64,000 bases of DNA from Erwinia sp. E_sp_B01_1 (GCF_036865545.1 NZ_CP142208.1:3596001-3660000); one strand, 5' to 3'; counted from the first letter of the stretch, positions 29,062 through 39,800 are shown. Numbers and translations: made by a program. Notes: a model not told the origin generated them from the letters alone.

Positions 29062-31386
29062 TCACTCCAAAGTAAAAGTGGCTGCGGCGACTTGCCCACC
29101 TTCATCCAGCACCGTTAACTGGTAACTTCCGGCTTTGGACAGCGATAAACTCATCCTGTTTTGGGACTTTTCAGACGCAAGCGGTTTGCCGTCAAGGAAC
29201 CACCAGCGTTGAGTTCCCTGGCCTCCCTGAACACTGGCCTCAGTTTCGAGCGCGCTTTTACCCGGTAGCCGGTGAAAGAGTTGTCCCTCACGCACACCGG
29301 TTAAAACCAGCGGTACCGCATTGCCAATTTCCAGCGGCGGACACTCTGGATCAACTGCGGGTAACCGCTGGGCTCTTCTTTCCGCACGGGGAAGCCAGGG
29401 TTCGAGTGGCAGAGGCCACAGGACGCGGCTTTCTAACCTGGCCTGCGGGCAATCCGCAGCAACCCGCAATCCCGCCTTATTAACCCAGACAGGCTGACGC
29501 AAACCCGCGAGATTCTCCTGGCCCGTTGCCAGTAATGTAGGGGGTGCTGTGCCCTCCAACAGCCAGCTTTTTCTCCGCTGACGGCAGTTGTTGTCCCCCT
29601 GCTCCAGAGCCTGCCCGCCTGGCCAGCACAAAGAAGCAGCCGTTACCGAAGCAGGACGTGGATCGGCCGGAAGCCAGTTGCCCCGAACACCCGGAGATGT
29701 CGCTACCATGTTATTGATTTGATTAAGCACGGGGACGGCGCTTGCAAAACCATACTGCCCGGCAACCGGCGTTCCATCAGGCCTTCCGACCCAGACACCA
29801 ATGACATACCGGGGCGTAATACCTACCGCCCAGGCATCACGATAGCCATAACTGGTGCCCGTTTTCACCGCCAGTGGCGCTACGCCAGGTAAAAGGTCAT
29901 CACTCACGGGTTTTGCCTCACCGGCCAGAATGCGGCGAATAATCCATGCCGAGCCGGGCGAAAGTAAGGGCCTTTCCATCAGCGGTTGCTGCGGCATAAA
30001 ACGCAAACCAGTAGCCTGCCCTTTACGGGCAAAAGCACTGTAGGCCGCGACAATTTCATCCATTCTTGCGCCGGTTCCTCCCAGCACCAGAGAAAGATTA
30101 GGCTCTGCGGCCGGTGGGAAACGTAACCTCAACCCGACATTGCGCAGTCTGGCGGTTAAATATTTTGGCCCCAGAGCTTCCAGCAGCTGTACAGCAGGAA
30201 GATTAAGCGAACGGGTTAAGGCTTCGCTGGCGCTGACAGGCCCGTGAAAACCGGAATCAAAGTTGCCGGGACGGTAATCTCCAAAGCGACGCGGAACATC
30301 CTGCAGCAAGGATTCAGCAGCGATCAGCCCCTGATCCAGAGCCATGCCGTAGACGAAGGGTTTTAGTATCGAGCCGGGAGAACGGATACTGCCGATCATA
30401 TCTACATGACCAAACCGGGAGTCATCATCAAGATCTACTGACCCCAGATAAGCCCTGACTTTCATGGTGGCGTGATCCACAACCAGAATGGCCATTGATG
30501 TTCGGGGAGGTAGCTGGTTTTTCCAGCCAGCGGCCAGCGCCTCAATCTGGCGTTGCATTGAGGCATCCAGGGTTGAAACCACTTTCTGCTGACCGGACAT
30601 AGTCAGCAGCCGCCGGGAAAACAGTGGCGCCAGCTGCGGCATCTGCCGGGGAGCCAGCCAGACAGGTTCCTGATAGATTTCTTTAACCTGCTCTTCAGGC
30701 CAGACGCCCAGAGAGACCATGCGTTCAAGCACTTTATTCCGCGCAGCCTGCGCCCTCTCCGGCCAGCGATCTGGCCGTAACCAACTGGGCGCCTGAGGCA
30801 GCACGGCCAGCAAGGCGGCTTCACTCCGCGTCAGCTGTGAAGGCGGTTTCCCCAGCCAGGTCCAGCTTGCTGCTCCCACCCCTTCTACCGTTCCGCCAAA
30901 AGGGGCACGGTTCAGATAGAGCGTCAGGATTTCGCGCTTGGAGAGGTGCCATTCAAGCTGGACAGCACGCCATGCCTGCCAGAGCTTGGCGGTAAAGGTT
31001 CTTGGCCGGGGATCGATAAGGCGGGCAACCTGCATAGTTAAGGTGCTGCCCCCTGAAACAATCTCTCTACCCCACAAATCCTGCCAGGCAGCGCGAACAA
31101 TCGAGAGAGGATTGATGCCTGGGTGATACCAGAACCAGCGATCCTCATAAGTCAGCAAAGCCTGGAGGTAAGATGGGGAAACCTCTTCAGGCGTAACAGG
31201 ATAGCGCCAGACCCCCTGCGCATCCGCAAACCGCCACAGTGGGGTGCCATCTTCGGCTACCACCACACGCGCTGGCTGCAACTCTCTAAGGGGCAGCGGC
31301 CACTGGCGGTCTGCCAGCAATAAAAGCAGCGCCATAAAAAGCGGGATAGACAGCCAACGGGCATAACGCCATAGAGTCATCATCAT
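29062..31386 (-). CDS. pbpC: Penicillin-binding protein 1C PbpC
   Basis: Bifunctional class A PBP, 774 residues, anchored by one N-terminal helix (about residues 12-26). The glycosyltransferase domain shows EDRWFWYHPGINP, GGSTLTMQVARL and the REILTLYLNRAPFGG segment. The transpeptidase domain has the SxxK motif in PGSILKPF, SLN, and KTGTSYGYRDAW. A C-terminal PbpC-specific domain (about 690-774) follows. It starts 31 bases after yfhM. Pairing PBP1C with a bacterial alpha-2-macroglobulin is a conserved arrangement thought to repair envelope breaches where a foreign protease has been trapped. Confidence 0.96.
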   Translation of the reverse strand: MMMTLWRYARWLSIPLFMALLLLLADRQWPLPLRELQPARVVVAEDGTPLWRFADAQGVWRYPVTPEEVSPSYLQALLTYEDRWFWYHPGINPLSIVRAAWQDLWGREIVSGGSTLTMQVARLIDPRPRTFTAKLWQAWRAVQLEWHLSKREILTLYLNRAPFGGTVEGVGAASWTWLGKPPSQLTRSEAALLAVLPQAPSWLRPDRWPERAQAARNKVLERMVSLGVWPEEQVKEIYQEPVWLAPRQMPQLAPLFSRRLLTMSGQQKVVSTLDASMQRQIEALAAGWKNQLPPRTSMAILVVDHATMKVRAYLGSVDLDDDSRFGHVDMIGSIRSPGSILKPFVYGMALDQGLIAAESLLQDVPRRFGDYRPGNFDSGFHGPVSASEALTRSLNLPAVQLLEALGPKYLTARLRNVGLRLRFPPAAEPNLSLVLGGTGARMDEIVAAYSAFARKGQATGLRFMPQQPLMERPLLSPGSAWIIRRILAGEAKPVSDDLLPGVAPLAVKTGTSYGYRDAWAVGITPRYVIGVWVGRPDGTPVAGQYGFASAVPVLNQINNMVATSPGVRGNWLPADPRPASVTAASLCWPGGQALEQGDNNCRQRRKSWLLEGTAPPTLLATGQENLAGLRQPVWVNKAGLRVAADCPQARLESRVLWPLPLEPWLPRAERRAQRLPAVDPECPPLEIGNAVPLVLTGVREGQLFHRLPGKSALETEASVQGGQGTQRWWFLDGKPLASEKSQNRMSLSLSKAGSYQLTVLDEGGQVAAATFTLE

Positions 31387-31417
31387 TCAGTTGTGCCCGG
31401 CCACCGGGCACATTCAC

Positions 31418-34400
31418 TCAGTGAATAGTCAGGCTGGCAGGCGTAATCCCCAGCGCCCGCCAGTCAGGAACATACATCGATTCCACCTGCGGGGGTGGCA
31501 TCCGGTATTGCCCTGGCGTGACCGCCCTGGCCAGATACAACAGGCTCACGGGACGGTAGCCATCAACATCTACGGCGGCTACAAAACGGTCGTCCCGGAA
31601 CTCGATATGTTTGATGTTAGCCTGCTGCATATCCCCCATCAGCTCCTGAACGGCTGCGGCACTCTCCTGCAGGCTGGCGCTGCTGTTAGCCAGATTCTGA
31701 TTTTCCAGCTCCAGCCCTGCAGGAAGCAGATCGACCACCAGCGCATCCGGTACACGTCGATCGGCCCAGACTTTGAGACTGACCAGCACCAGATCACCGC
31801 TTTTCAGGTTCATCAGAGAGATCTCTTTGCCCTGAATGTCCATGTATTTACGTGAAATCTGCAGAACATGGTTGTAAGGCTCGGGCGTTGTAGCGGGATA
31901 ACCCACCACATCCACTCGTCCGTATACTGCATCCACCCCATTGTTTTGCAGCTGGAAACCGTTCGATAACTGCTGCGGAGTCAGTGGCGTTGTGACCGGA
32001 CCCTTTCCACGAAGTGGGCCCATGCCCTCGTTCGTATCTACCTGCCACTCACTGCCTGTGGCCTCATTCAACGTTCTTGCTACCAGGAACAACGCATTAT
32101 TTTCCTGCGTCGAGAGCCAGCGCTGACCGTTAAGCTGCTGTGTCAGACTCAACAGCAACCGATCCTGAGCCTCTGGGAGCAGGTGATTTTCTGACAGCAA
32201 TACGTACATCATCGCCTTATCACGGATTACGCTGCCATAGTCTTCAAGCCCCGCTGCCTGCGCGCTGCGGGCAGTTGCCACTCCTTTAGCCAGCGCCTGA
32301 TTTGCCCGAGGCTCATCCCCCATCAGTTTCAGCGCTACGCCGAGTTGCACCAGCGAGAGGCCGGTTTTAGCCTGGTCGTTTTTGTCGAACAACGCGCGCA
32401 GTGCCCCCAGCGGGGCCTTTTGCTGGCGGGCCAGCACCAGACCGGCATAGGCCTGAACGCCAAAACGCACAGCCGTGGGTTCGCCGTAATAAACATCGAT
32501 CTGGCTGGGATCCTGCAAATAACGCAGCAACCGTTGACTGGCATTCTCAATCACGGATTTTTCGACGCCATAACCCTGCTCGTTGGCGCGCACCAGGAAG
32601 TCCGTGACATAAGCGGTCAGCCAGAACTCTTCCGGACTCTCTTTACTCCACAGGCCAAAGCCGCCGTTCGCTCGCTGCATTCCTGCCAGTCTGTCGATGC
32701 CAACATCAATGGATGCCCGTCGTGCAGCATCCGTACTGCTCCTGATGCCCAGCGCTTTCAGCTGCATCTGATTGGTGAACAGCGAAGGATAGAGGCCGCT
32801 GGTTGTCTGCTCAAGGCAACCATAGGGATAGGCATACAGCCCGGAGATATAGCGGGCTATATTCAACGGGGGCTTATTGCTGAGCACCAGCTGGCCTTGC
32901 AACGTCTGCGGCACAAGGCCGTTTACAGCTTCACCTGGCAGGCTCCAGGGAAGGTTTGTATGGAGTACCGGCGTAAAGCTTCTGGTCTCTGCCGGCCAGG
33001 CAGGCCGTACCCCAATTTTCCACTGCTGTTTCAGTGGCGGCAGGGTTTCACCCGGCAGTGAGAGGCCGGTGATTTCCGTGCCGATCTCTCCCTCGCCAAA
33101 CCCTTCCGCTGCCTCGATTGGCAGGAACAGGGTTTTACGCTCCCCGGCCTGCAGGATCAGAGAATGCGTCTGCGCATCAACCAGATTAACCAGGCCGGAA
33201 GCCCTGGCGGCAATTTGCAGAGTTTGTGGTTGAGGCGTCAGGTTAGTCACATCCATTGCCAGCCTTGCACTGTCACCGCCAGCCATAAAGCGCGGCGTGG
33301 CGAGTTCACTGACCAGCGGGGCGGCCACCACCACTTTTTTCTCCGCCGAGCCAAAGCTGCTGTCACTCCAGGCCTGCGCCATCAGTCGCAATTCGCCATT
33401 AAACTCGGGTACCTGCAGGTCGAGCGTTCCTTCCCCGTTAGCATCAAGCGTCACGGCCTGAAGCTGCTGCGCCACAATATTGACCTGCGTCACCGGTTTT
33501 TTACCGCCCCGGGCCAGGGGATCTTCATCACCGTCACCGCCATAACGTAGCGTTGCTAACCGTCCACTGCCTTCGATCAGTTGCCCATAGACATCGTACT
33601 GATCGGCGTTATAGCGCTTACGGCCAAAGAACGCCCCCCAGGGATCGGGCGTTTTATAATCAGTAATACTCAATACGCCGCTGTCTACTGCGGAGAGCAG
33701 CACCGTGATTTTTGCCGGAACCGGCCCATTCTCTGTCGCGGCCTTAACCTTCACTTTCAGCGTCTGCTGTGGCCGGACTTTGTCAGTGGCCTCAAGGCTA
33801 AGAGTCAGACGGCGGTTTTCCTGCGCCAAAGGCAGATGCAATAATCCTACGGCACGTTTCGGCGTGCTCGCCTGCGATTTATCTCCGGGGCGGATAACCA
33901 AAGCACTGAGATAGAGATCGTGACGTTTCCAGTCACTCTCCACCGGAACGTCAACGTCGACCCCACCTTCGGGAACCGTAATTTCTTTCCACCACAGTGG
34001 GCCGTTGCTGGATTCCACCATCAGATAGCCTTTACCTGGCGCAGGTGATTCAACGTGAACGGTAGCTTTTTCTCCGGGCTGATACGAGGGCTTGTTCAGC
34101 TTCAGCTTCACCTGGTCGGGGCGCAATGCTCCCGAGCCGTCGGTATTATCCTGCCAGCTGTATCCGGCCCAGAATCGCACGCTGCTGACGGCGCTGTTTT
34201 CCTTAGAACGGACTTCCAGGCGGTAAGAGCCCCAGTCCACCGGATACTCAACCCGCGCCGTACCCTCTGCGGTAATCGACACGCTACGCTCGTCCTCAAC
34301 CAGATCTTTCTGCTCAAAACGAGACTGCCAGCCTTCGCTGTCTGAGAAACTCCAGTAGTAATCCCGCCGCTCATGGATCAGACGCACATCAAGGTTTTCT

Positions 34401-36382
34401 GCCGCCAGCTTTTTTCCCTTGCTGTTGGTGAAGATCAGGTCAAAAGCGGCTGTACTGCCCTCTTCAACCATTGGCTGACTGTGATAACTGTCGCTGCGGT
34501 AGTCATACACCTCCTTGTTGCCAAACAAAGGACGAATCCCGGCCAGGGCTTCTGCTGGCCAGACAGCCTGTGTGGCGCGACGAGTGACGGGTCGCCCACC
34601 GGTTTCCAGCAGGCTGGCCTGAAGGATGACATTCAGTGGGGAATGCGCATCTTTCCAGGAAGATTCAGCGATTAAACTGCTGTTACCCTTAGCATCCAGC
34701 TTGAGGTCAACTTCATCCAGGTTGCGTTTGAGATCGGCCTCATTAATGTCGCCAAACTGGTAGCCTGGCAAACTGGCTACGGCCTCTCTGAGGGGACGAA
34801 TGAACAGCTGGCCCTGTAAGCTATTTCCGGCGGCAGGAGCGCCGTAGAGATAGCGGCCATTAACCTGGAAGGTGGCATCCTCATCCATTGCCAGAGGTGT
34901 TGGGACGGTTTTCAGGCTCAATGCCATCCGCTCTGGCATGAAGTCTTCTACATTGAAAGCCCAGCTCCGTTTATGGCCATCGCCCGTGTCCATACGGAAA
35001 GACCATTTCCCGGTTGAAGCGGATTCAGGCAGGGCGAAACGATATTGATACAGGCCGTTTTCGGGCTGCAAGACCAGCGTACGCGCAACTTCACCATCTG
35101 GTTTAACCACTTCCAGCTTCACGGGTTGCGGCGGCAAAGGCTGACCATCGGCATCACGCATCAGGGCATTTATCACCACTGTTTCACCTGGCCGGTAGAG
35201 ATCGCGTGGGCCAAATATAAATACCTGTTTGTCATAACCTTCCGGCCCGGCGACGGCAAATTCAGCCAGATCCAGTGCCGGACGGGTCAGATCAAGGAGT
35301 GTGGTTTGTTCACCCTGCTTTGCGAGCACTAATCTGGCTTTGGAAAACGCGGCAAAATCAGCATGCCCCTGAGCATCCGTACGGGTTTCTGCCAGTATCT
35401 GGCCTTTTTCATCCAGTAGTGAAAGCAGGGTGCCGGACAGGGCCGAACCGTTCTCCAGACTTTGCGCAAACAGTGAGAGTTTTTCAGGGAACTGGTGCAG
35501 GGAGAGACCAATATCGCTCAGCGTAAACAGGGTCGCAGGGTTGCTGTAATTATAGGAGCCAGCCTGCTTCATCACCGCCAGATAAACACCAGGCTGCTTA
35601 AGCGCCTCAACAGTGCCGATTGGCAACTGCAATTTTTCACGTGTATTGCGCTGGGGATTGAGATCAAAACGGCCGCTATATACCAGCTCAGCTTTGCTCA
35701 TCACTTCGGTTGACTGCCAGGTAGAGAGCTGAGTGCTGTACTGCCACGAGGCGAGAAATGAAGGCAGCGAGGCCGGTTTAACCCGGAAAAAGTCGACATC
35801 GATGCTGTTAATATTCAGGGCCAGGACAGGCAAACCCTGAGTGATTCGCGCAGGCAGTAAAGAACCCCGACTGGCAAATCCCACCATCGGCTGGATATCA
35901 CGCGTGTCGATTTTTTGCTGAAAGCTTTGTTCCAGCGTGGCGCCATTTGCTGCCTTCAGGCCACTGTCCACCGAGACAATCAGCTCACGGGCAGGCTCAA
36001 GATGACGAAAACGAAGTTCTCTGCGATTGGCTGACAGCTCCCATCCCCCTTCAACAGCCCCGCTTTTACTGTCAATAAGATGCAGCTGACTGGCATAGTT
36101 TTGCTGATCATCCAGCGCCACAGAAAAGGTCAGTACCAGCGTTGCTGCGCCGTCCAACTGAACTTCGGAAGCATCAAGAATGGTTACGGGTTTGCCGGCA
36201 TCCCGCTTTGCCGCTGCTGAACGCTGCGCTTCAGTGAGTGCCGGGGGTTTGCTGGCGCTGGCGGGAGCGGAAGCGCTCTGGCTGGGTTTTGCAGACGAAA
36301 TTTTATCTTTATCATCGCAACCGCTCAGCAAAATCAGCGAAAATAGCGCCGCAAGGCTGAATAGCGTCCTGTTAACGTTCAT
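31418..36382 (-). CDS. yfhM: Bacterial alpha-2-macroglobulin lipoprotein YfhM
   Basis: Large periplasmic protease trap of 1654 residues. Signal peptide with lipobox LLSGC (Cys22), MG-type beta-sandwich domains through the first two thirds, a bait region, and the thioester motif CLEQ beginning at residue 1189 (GCLEQTTSGLYPS) in an alpha/alpha thioester domain. Attack by a protease in the bait region exposes the thioester, which covalently traps it. The ATG at 36382 is preferred over a GTG two codons upstream because GGAG lies five bases before it. It is co-transcribed with pbpC. It is close to E. coli YfhM in length, with the thioester intact. Confidence 0.96.
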   Translation of the reverse strand: MNVNRTLFSLAALFSLILLSGCDDKDKISSAKPSQSASAPASASKPPALTEAQRSAAAKRDAGKPVTILDASEVQLDGAATLVLTFSVALDDQQNYASQLHLIDSKSGAVEGGWELSANRRELRFRHLEPARELIVSVDSGLKAANGATLEQSFQQKIDTRDIQPMVGFASRGSLLPARITQGLPVLALNINSIDVDFFRVKPASLPSFLASWQYSTQLSTWQSTEVMSKAELVYSGRFDLNPQRNTREKLQLPIGTVEALKQPGVYLAVMKQAGSYNYSNPATLFTLSDIGLSLHQFPEKLSLFAQSLENGSALSGTLLSLLDEKGQILAETRTDAQGHADFAAFSKARLVLAKQGEQTTLLDLTRPALDLAEFAVAGPEGYDKQVFIFGPRDLYRPGETVVINALMRDADGQPLPPQPVKLEVVKPDGEVARTLVLQPENGLYQYRFALPESASTGKWSFRMDTGDGHKRSWAFNVEDFMPERMALSLKTVPTPLAMDEDATFQVNGRYLYGAPAAGNSLQGQLFIRPLREAVASLPGYQFGDINEADLKRNLDEVDLKLDAKGNSSLIAESSWKDAHSPLNVILQASLLETGGRPVTRRATQAVWPAEALAGIRPLFGNKEVYDYRSDSYHSQPMVEEGSTAAFDLIFTNSKGKKLAAENLDVRLIHERRDYYWSFSDSEGWQSRFEQKDLVEDERSVSITAEGTARVEYPVDWGSYRLEVRSKENSAVSSVRFWAGYSWQDNTDGSGALRPDQVKLKLNKPSYQPGEKATVHVESPAPGKGYLMVESSNGPLWWKEITVPEGGVDVDVPVESDWKRHDLYLSALVIRPGDKSQASTPKRAVGLLHLPLAQENRRLTLSLEATDKVRPQQTLKVKVKAATENGPVPAKITVLLSAVDSGVLSITDYKTPDPWGAFFGRKRYNADQYDVYGQLIEGSGRLATLRYGGDGDEDPLARGGKKPVTQVNIVAQQLQAVTLDANGEGTLDLQVPEFNGELRLMAQAWSDSSFGSAEKKVVVAAPLVSELATPRFMAGGDSARLAMDVTNLTPQPQTLQIAARASGLVNLVDAQTHSLILQAGERKTLFLPIEAAEGFGEGEIGTEITGLSLPGETLPPLKQQWKIGVRPAWPAETRSFTPVLHTNLPWSLPGEAVNGLVPQTLQGQLVLSNKPPLNIARYISGLYAYPYGCLEQTTSGLYPSLFTNQMQLKALGIRSSTDAARRASIDVGIDRLAGMQRANGGFGLWSKESPEEFWLTAYVTDFLVRANEQGYGVEKSVIENASQRLLRYLQDPSQIDVYYGEPTAVRFGVQAYAGLVLARQQKAPLGALRALFDKNDQAKTGLSLVQLGVALKLMGDEPRANQALAKGVATARSAQAAGLEDYGSVIRDKAMMYVLLSENHLLPEAQDRLLLSLTQQLNGQRWLSTQENNALFLVARTLNEATGSEWQVDTNEGMGPLRGKGPVTTPLTPQQLSNGFQLQNNGVDAVYGRVDVVGYPATTPEPYNHVLQISRKYMDIQGKEISLMNLKSGDLVLVSLKVWADRRVPDALVVDLLPAGLELENQNLANSSASLQESAAAVQELMGDMQQANIKHIEFRDDRFVAAVDVDGYRPVSLLYLARAVTPGQYRMPPPQVESMYVPDWRALGITPASLTIH

Positions 36383-36469
36383 TATCACTCCATGGCCAGT
36401 GCCAGAAAATTATGCAGCATAGTATGACGGGAATAGCTGTAAAAAAAGCCTCTGCATTCATTTCTGGTA

Positions 36470-36525
36470 ACGTTTCGCAATCTTTTTAAGCTTCGTTCAT
36501 GACGTTACATTCCACTGCGAAACGT
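36470..36525. repeat. 10-bp inverted repeat upstream of sseA and yfhM
   Basis: ACGTTTCGCA (36470-36479) and TGCGAAACGT (36516-36525) are exact complements, 36 bases apart, in the divergent yfhM/sseA spacer. They could be an operator pair or an RNA hairpin; no known regulator motif is recognised. Confidence 0.5.
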
Positions 36526-36633
36526 CTTCAGAATCTCACGTAATATCATTTGCATAGTGCAGAACATCTTGTGATGGCTGGAGAGCGCGTTACACTGAAC
36601 TTCAGATCCTTTATTGCCCCTAGCGAGGCCGTT

Positions 36634-37479
36634 ATGACTTCCTCTTTTTTCGTTACTGCCGACTGGCTGGCAGAGCATCTCTCCGATCCAGATTTGCAGG
36701 TTGTGGATGCCCGCATGTTGCCGCCAGGTCAGGAAAATCAGCGTGACATCCAGGCGGAATACCAGGCAAAACATCTACCAGGCGCACCCTTTTTTGATAT
36801 CGAAGCGCTGTCCGACCACACCAGCGCTTACCCCCATATGCTGCCCAGGGCAGAGACATTTGCCGTAGCGATGCGTGAACTGGGTATCAGCAGCGATAAA
36901 CATCTGGTGGTTTATGACGAAGGCAATCTGTTCTCTGCCCCACGAGCCTGGTGGATGCTGCGCGAGTTTGGCGCGGCAAAGGTTTCTATTCTTGCTGGCG
37001 GCCTGAAAGGGTGGGAAGAGGCAGGGTTTGAGCTGGAAAGTGGTGCGGTAACGCTGCCGGAAGCCGAGTTTGAAGCGCATTTTGATACGCAGGTCGTCAA
37101 ACGCCTGACGGATGTTCTGCTGATCAGCCACGAAGGTGGCGCGCAGATTGTAGATGCCAGAGCGGCTAACCGCTTTAAAGGAGAAGTCGATGAGCCACGC
37201 CCGGGCTTACATCGTGGACGTATTCCTGGCAGCCTGAATGTGCCCTGGAATACGCTGGTGGATGAGGGCCAGCTTAAATCGTCTGAACAGCTAAAAGCTA
37301 TATTCAGCGCACAAGGTGTTGATCTGACCAAACCGATCGTGACCAGTTGTGGCTCTGGCGTCACTGCGGTGGTGGTAATTCTGGCGCTGACCACGTTGGG
37401 AATTGAAAACGTCAGGCTGTATGACGGCTCATGGGGAGAATGGGGAAGTCGTGATGATTTGCCGATTGCGGTGGGCTGA
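36634..37479 (+). CDS. sseA: 3-mercaptopyruvate sulfurtransferase SseA
   Basis: Two-domain rhodanese of 281 residues, the length of E. coli SseA, transferring sulfur from 3-mercaptopyruvate to thiol acceptors or cyanide. The inactive N-terminal domain has VVDARMLPPG and HLPGAPFFDIE; the catalytic C-terminal domain carries CGSGVTA (active cysteine near 237), the loop that distinguishes mercaptopyruvate from thiosulfate enzymes. I chose the ATG at 36634 (MTSSFFVTADW), which matches the family start; the frame extends upstream without a better site. It is divergent from yfhM and convergent with sseB. Confidence 0.96.
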   Translation: MTSSFFVTADWLAEHLSDPDLQVVDARMLPPGQENQRDIQAEYQAKHLPGAPFFDIEALSDHTSAYPHMLPRAETFAVAMRELGISSDKHLVVYDEGNLFSAPRAWWMLREFGAAKVSILAGGLKGWEEAGFELESGAVTLPEAEFEAHFDTQVVKRLTDVLLISHEGGAQIVDARAANRFKGEVDEPRPGLHRGRIPGSLNVPWNTLVDEGQLKSSEQLKAIFSAQGVDLTKPIVTSCGSGVTAVVVILALTTLGIENVRLYDGSWGEWGSRDDLPIAVG

Positions 37480-37542
37480 GAAAGGCAGGCAAAACAAAGT
37501 CATGCCGGGCTGCTTCAGGGCTTCGTGATCCCCCGTTGTCTG

Positions 37543-37580
37543 CGCCTCCGGATGTCAGGGCAAAGTCTGACATCCGGGGC
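37543..37580. repeat. Inverted repeat between sseA and sseB
   Basis: Exact 11-bp arms CCGGATGTCAG/CTGACATCCGG around an 8-base loop in the convergent gap. There is no T run, so REP-like or stabilising hairpin is as likely as terminator. Confidence 0.6.
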
Positions 37581-37651
37581 GTAGATTTAACCAGCTACGT
37601 GGCTTTGTGAAGAGTATCCAGGCTTACAGAGGTTTTGCTGCCTGGCTAAAT

Positions 37652-38431
37652 TCAGGAAGGCTTATCCGTAGCCTTGAACTCTCGCAGGAAACTGCCCCAC
37701 TTACGCTCGTAAAACGGGGTGATATGAGCGGTAAAAAAGTGGCTGATGCCCTTGTCGTTTTCCACCACTTCGCAAATATCCACCGGTTCATCTTCCAGTA
37801 GCGTATCCGTAGCCACGCTGCCTGCCGCCTGAATGATTGCATCAATATCACTGTCAGCCTCTATGCCTATCAGCAGGTTGGGCTGCTCTTCAGCGGATTC
37901 TTTGATATGCGCAACATAAGCCCGGCGAACCTGCTTGTATTTGGCAAACAATTGGGTCAGCGAAGCGATCATCTGAGCAGGTGGCTCTGCAATTTCTGAC
38001 AGCAGGAGTGACGTTCCCCCTTCCAGTACCGTCTGCTGGCTCAATGCACTGGCTCCTTCGCCTAACAGACTGGTTATTTCACGCGGTGAGAACTCTTTAC
38101 CTGACTCAAGTTTAGGGTTCAGAAACAGCGTTTCTCCCATCGTCATTTCAAACAAAGTGCGCACGGGCATAACAAGGAAGGGTTGTTCCCCGGTAACTGC
38201 CTGTTCCAGCGCAGTGAAAGAGGTAAAGAAAGGGATGATGCTGGTGCCATCATCTTTCTCCCAGTGCTGTAAATCTACCTGGGTTTCTGCCGTTACCGGC
38301 TGTTGTTCAGGGCTTTCACCCGGCACCCAAACGCTGGATTCCAGCAGCAGAGTGAAAAATTCAGGACGATGGGCAGGCTCAGTGGCCGCCAGTTTTAGCA
38401 CCTCTTCAAGGCGCTGGTTGGTTTCGTTCAT
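37652..38431 (-). CDS. sseB: SseB family protein
   Basis: Protein of 259 residues homologous to E. coli SseB, whose loss or gain alters serine sensitivity; the molecular function is unknown. The N-terminal SseB domain (about residues 1-120, NQRLEEVLKLAATEPAHRP, then IIPFFTSFTALEQAV) and a C-terminal enhanced-serine-sensitivity domain (IGIEADSDIDAIIQAAG) are both present. I chose the ATG at 38431 (MNETNQRL), matching the usual N-terminus; the frame is open for 25 further codons upstream. It lies 85 bases after pepB as in E. coli. Confidence 0.9.
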   Translation of the reverse strand: MNETNQRLEEVLKLAATEPAHRPEFFTLLLESSVWVPGESPEQQPVTAETQVDLQHWEKDDGTSIIPFFTSFTALEQAVTGEQPFLVMPVRTLFEMTMGETLFLNPKLESGKEFSPREITSLLGEGASALSQQTVLEGGTSLLLSEIAEPPAQMIASLTQLFAKYKQVRRAYVAHIKESAEEQPNLLIGIEADSDIDAIIQAAGSVATDTLLEDEPVDICEVVENDKGISHFFTAHITPFYERKWGSFLREFKATDKPS

Positions 38432-38516
38432 CAGCTCGATCCGCTTCACAAAATCAGGCGGGCTTACCCCGCCTCTGAGGACAATCGCACCATCTGCCCC
38501 CGACATAATTCTGCTG

Positions 38517-39800
38517 CTATTTCAGCAGCATATTGGCTACGGTACGCACTCCCAGGCCTGTAGCCCCGGCAGACCACTGATCCACAGCGCCTTTACGGTA
38601 GGTCGCAGAGCAGTCGATATGCAGCCAGCCCTTCTGATAATTTTTCACAAAATGGGAGAGGAAGGCTGCTGCGGAACTGGCTCCGGCGGTGTGGGAAGGC
38701 GCAGCGATGTTGTTCAGATCGGCAAAATTCGACGGCAGATAGCTGCGGTGGAATTCCGCCAGTGGCAGACGCCAGAAAGGTTCGTTTTCACCGGTGGCAC
38801 TGCTCATCAGCGACTGGGCCAGTTCGTCATCAAAACTGAACAGCGCATGGTAATCATTCCCCAGTGCCGTTTTAGCCGCACCGGTCAGAGTGGCCGCATC
38901 AATCAGCAGCTCAGGGTTCTGCTCGCTGGCATCAATCAGACCATCAGCCAGCACCAGGCGGCCTTCCGCATCCGTGTTCATCACTTCCACGGTTTTGCCA
39001 TTACGGTAGCTGATGATATCGCCCAGACGGAAAGCATTGCCGCTGACCATATTGTCGGCGCAGCAGAGGTACAGTTTAACGCGTTTGGTCAGTCCACGGC
39101 TGATAGCCAGAGCCAGGGAGCCGGTCAGCGTGGCGGCACCGCCCATATCTGACTTCATGGAGTCCATTGAGCCGCTGGGTTTCAGGCTGTAACCACCGGT
39201 ATCGAAGGTGATGCCTTTGCCAACAAGGCAGGCAAACACCGGCGCTTTTTCATCTCCGGTAGGGTTGAAATCCAGCGCGAGCAGAGCCGGGCTGCGGGTT
39301 GAACCCCGGCCAACGGTATGCAGGCCCATATAGCCCTGCTTACGCAGATCTTCGCCTTTGGTGATACGGTAGCTGACGTTGTTACTGCCCACGCCACTCA
39401 GCAAATCTACCGCACGCTGCGCCAGTTGTTCCGGGCTCAGATCTTCTGCCGGAAGGTTGATGGTGTCGCGCACCCAGTTGATGATCTTCATCCGGCTGTC
39501 GAACTCAGCGCGGTCGCTGTCATTCAAAGGTGCCCACTCCACGGTGCGCTCGCCTTTCGGGCTGCGATAGCCCTGCCAGAATGCCCAGCTTTTTTCTAAG
39601 TCCCAGTCGCCGCTCAGGCTGACATGACGGATGCCTTGTGCATCAATTTTTCGCGCGGCACGCTGAATAGTGGTCAAAGCATCGCCGCCGGTCAGATGAA
39701 TAGTCATGCCGCTGTTGTTGCTGGTCAGGGTCGCTTTTTCGCCCCAACGTGCGTCTGCCGCTGCCGTTGACAGCGTTATTTTCATTGGTGTGGTTGTCAT
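38517..39800 (-). CDS. pepB: Aminopeptidase B PepB
   Basis: Leucyl-aminopeptidase-family (M17) metallopeptidase of 427 residues, the E. coli length, that removes N-terminal residues from small peptides and takes part in Cys-Gly turnover. The catalytic signature [13 protein letters not shown] is near residue 275. The metal and catalytic lysine region is [29 protein letters not shown] near 195-225. AAAGGAG precedes the ATG. In E. coli iscX lies immediately upstream and the fdx-hscA-hscB-iscA-iscU genes before that. Here the upstream neighbour is iscS, separated only by a terminator and about 165 bases, so pepB must have its own promoter. Confidence 0.97.
   Translation of the reverse strand: MTTTPMKITLSTAAADARWGEKATLTSNNSGMTIHLTGGDALTTIQRAARKIDAQGIRHVSLSGDWDLEKSWAFWQGYRSPKGERTVEWAPLNDSDRAEFDSRMKIINWVRDTINLPAEDLSPEQLAQRAVDLLSGVGSNNVSYRITKGEDLRKQGYMGLHTVGRGSTRSPALLALDFNPTGDEKAPVFACLVGKGITFDTGGYSLKPSGSMDSMKSDMGGAATLTGSLALAISRGLTKRVKLYLCCADNMVSGNAFRLGDIISYRNGKTVEVMNTDAEGRLVLADGLIDASEQNPELLIDAATLTGAAKTALGNDYHALFSFDDELAQSLMSSATGENEPFWRLPLAEFHRSYLPSNFADLNNIAAPSHTAGASSAAAFLSHFVKNYQKGWLHIDCSATYRKGAVDQWSAGATGLGVRTVANMLLK

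Noticed and set aside
38157..39152. A 331-codon plus-strand frame
   Set aside because: Spans antisense parts of both sseB and pepB, which are firmly identified.
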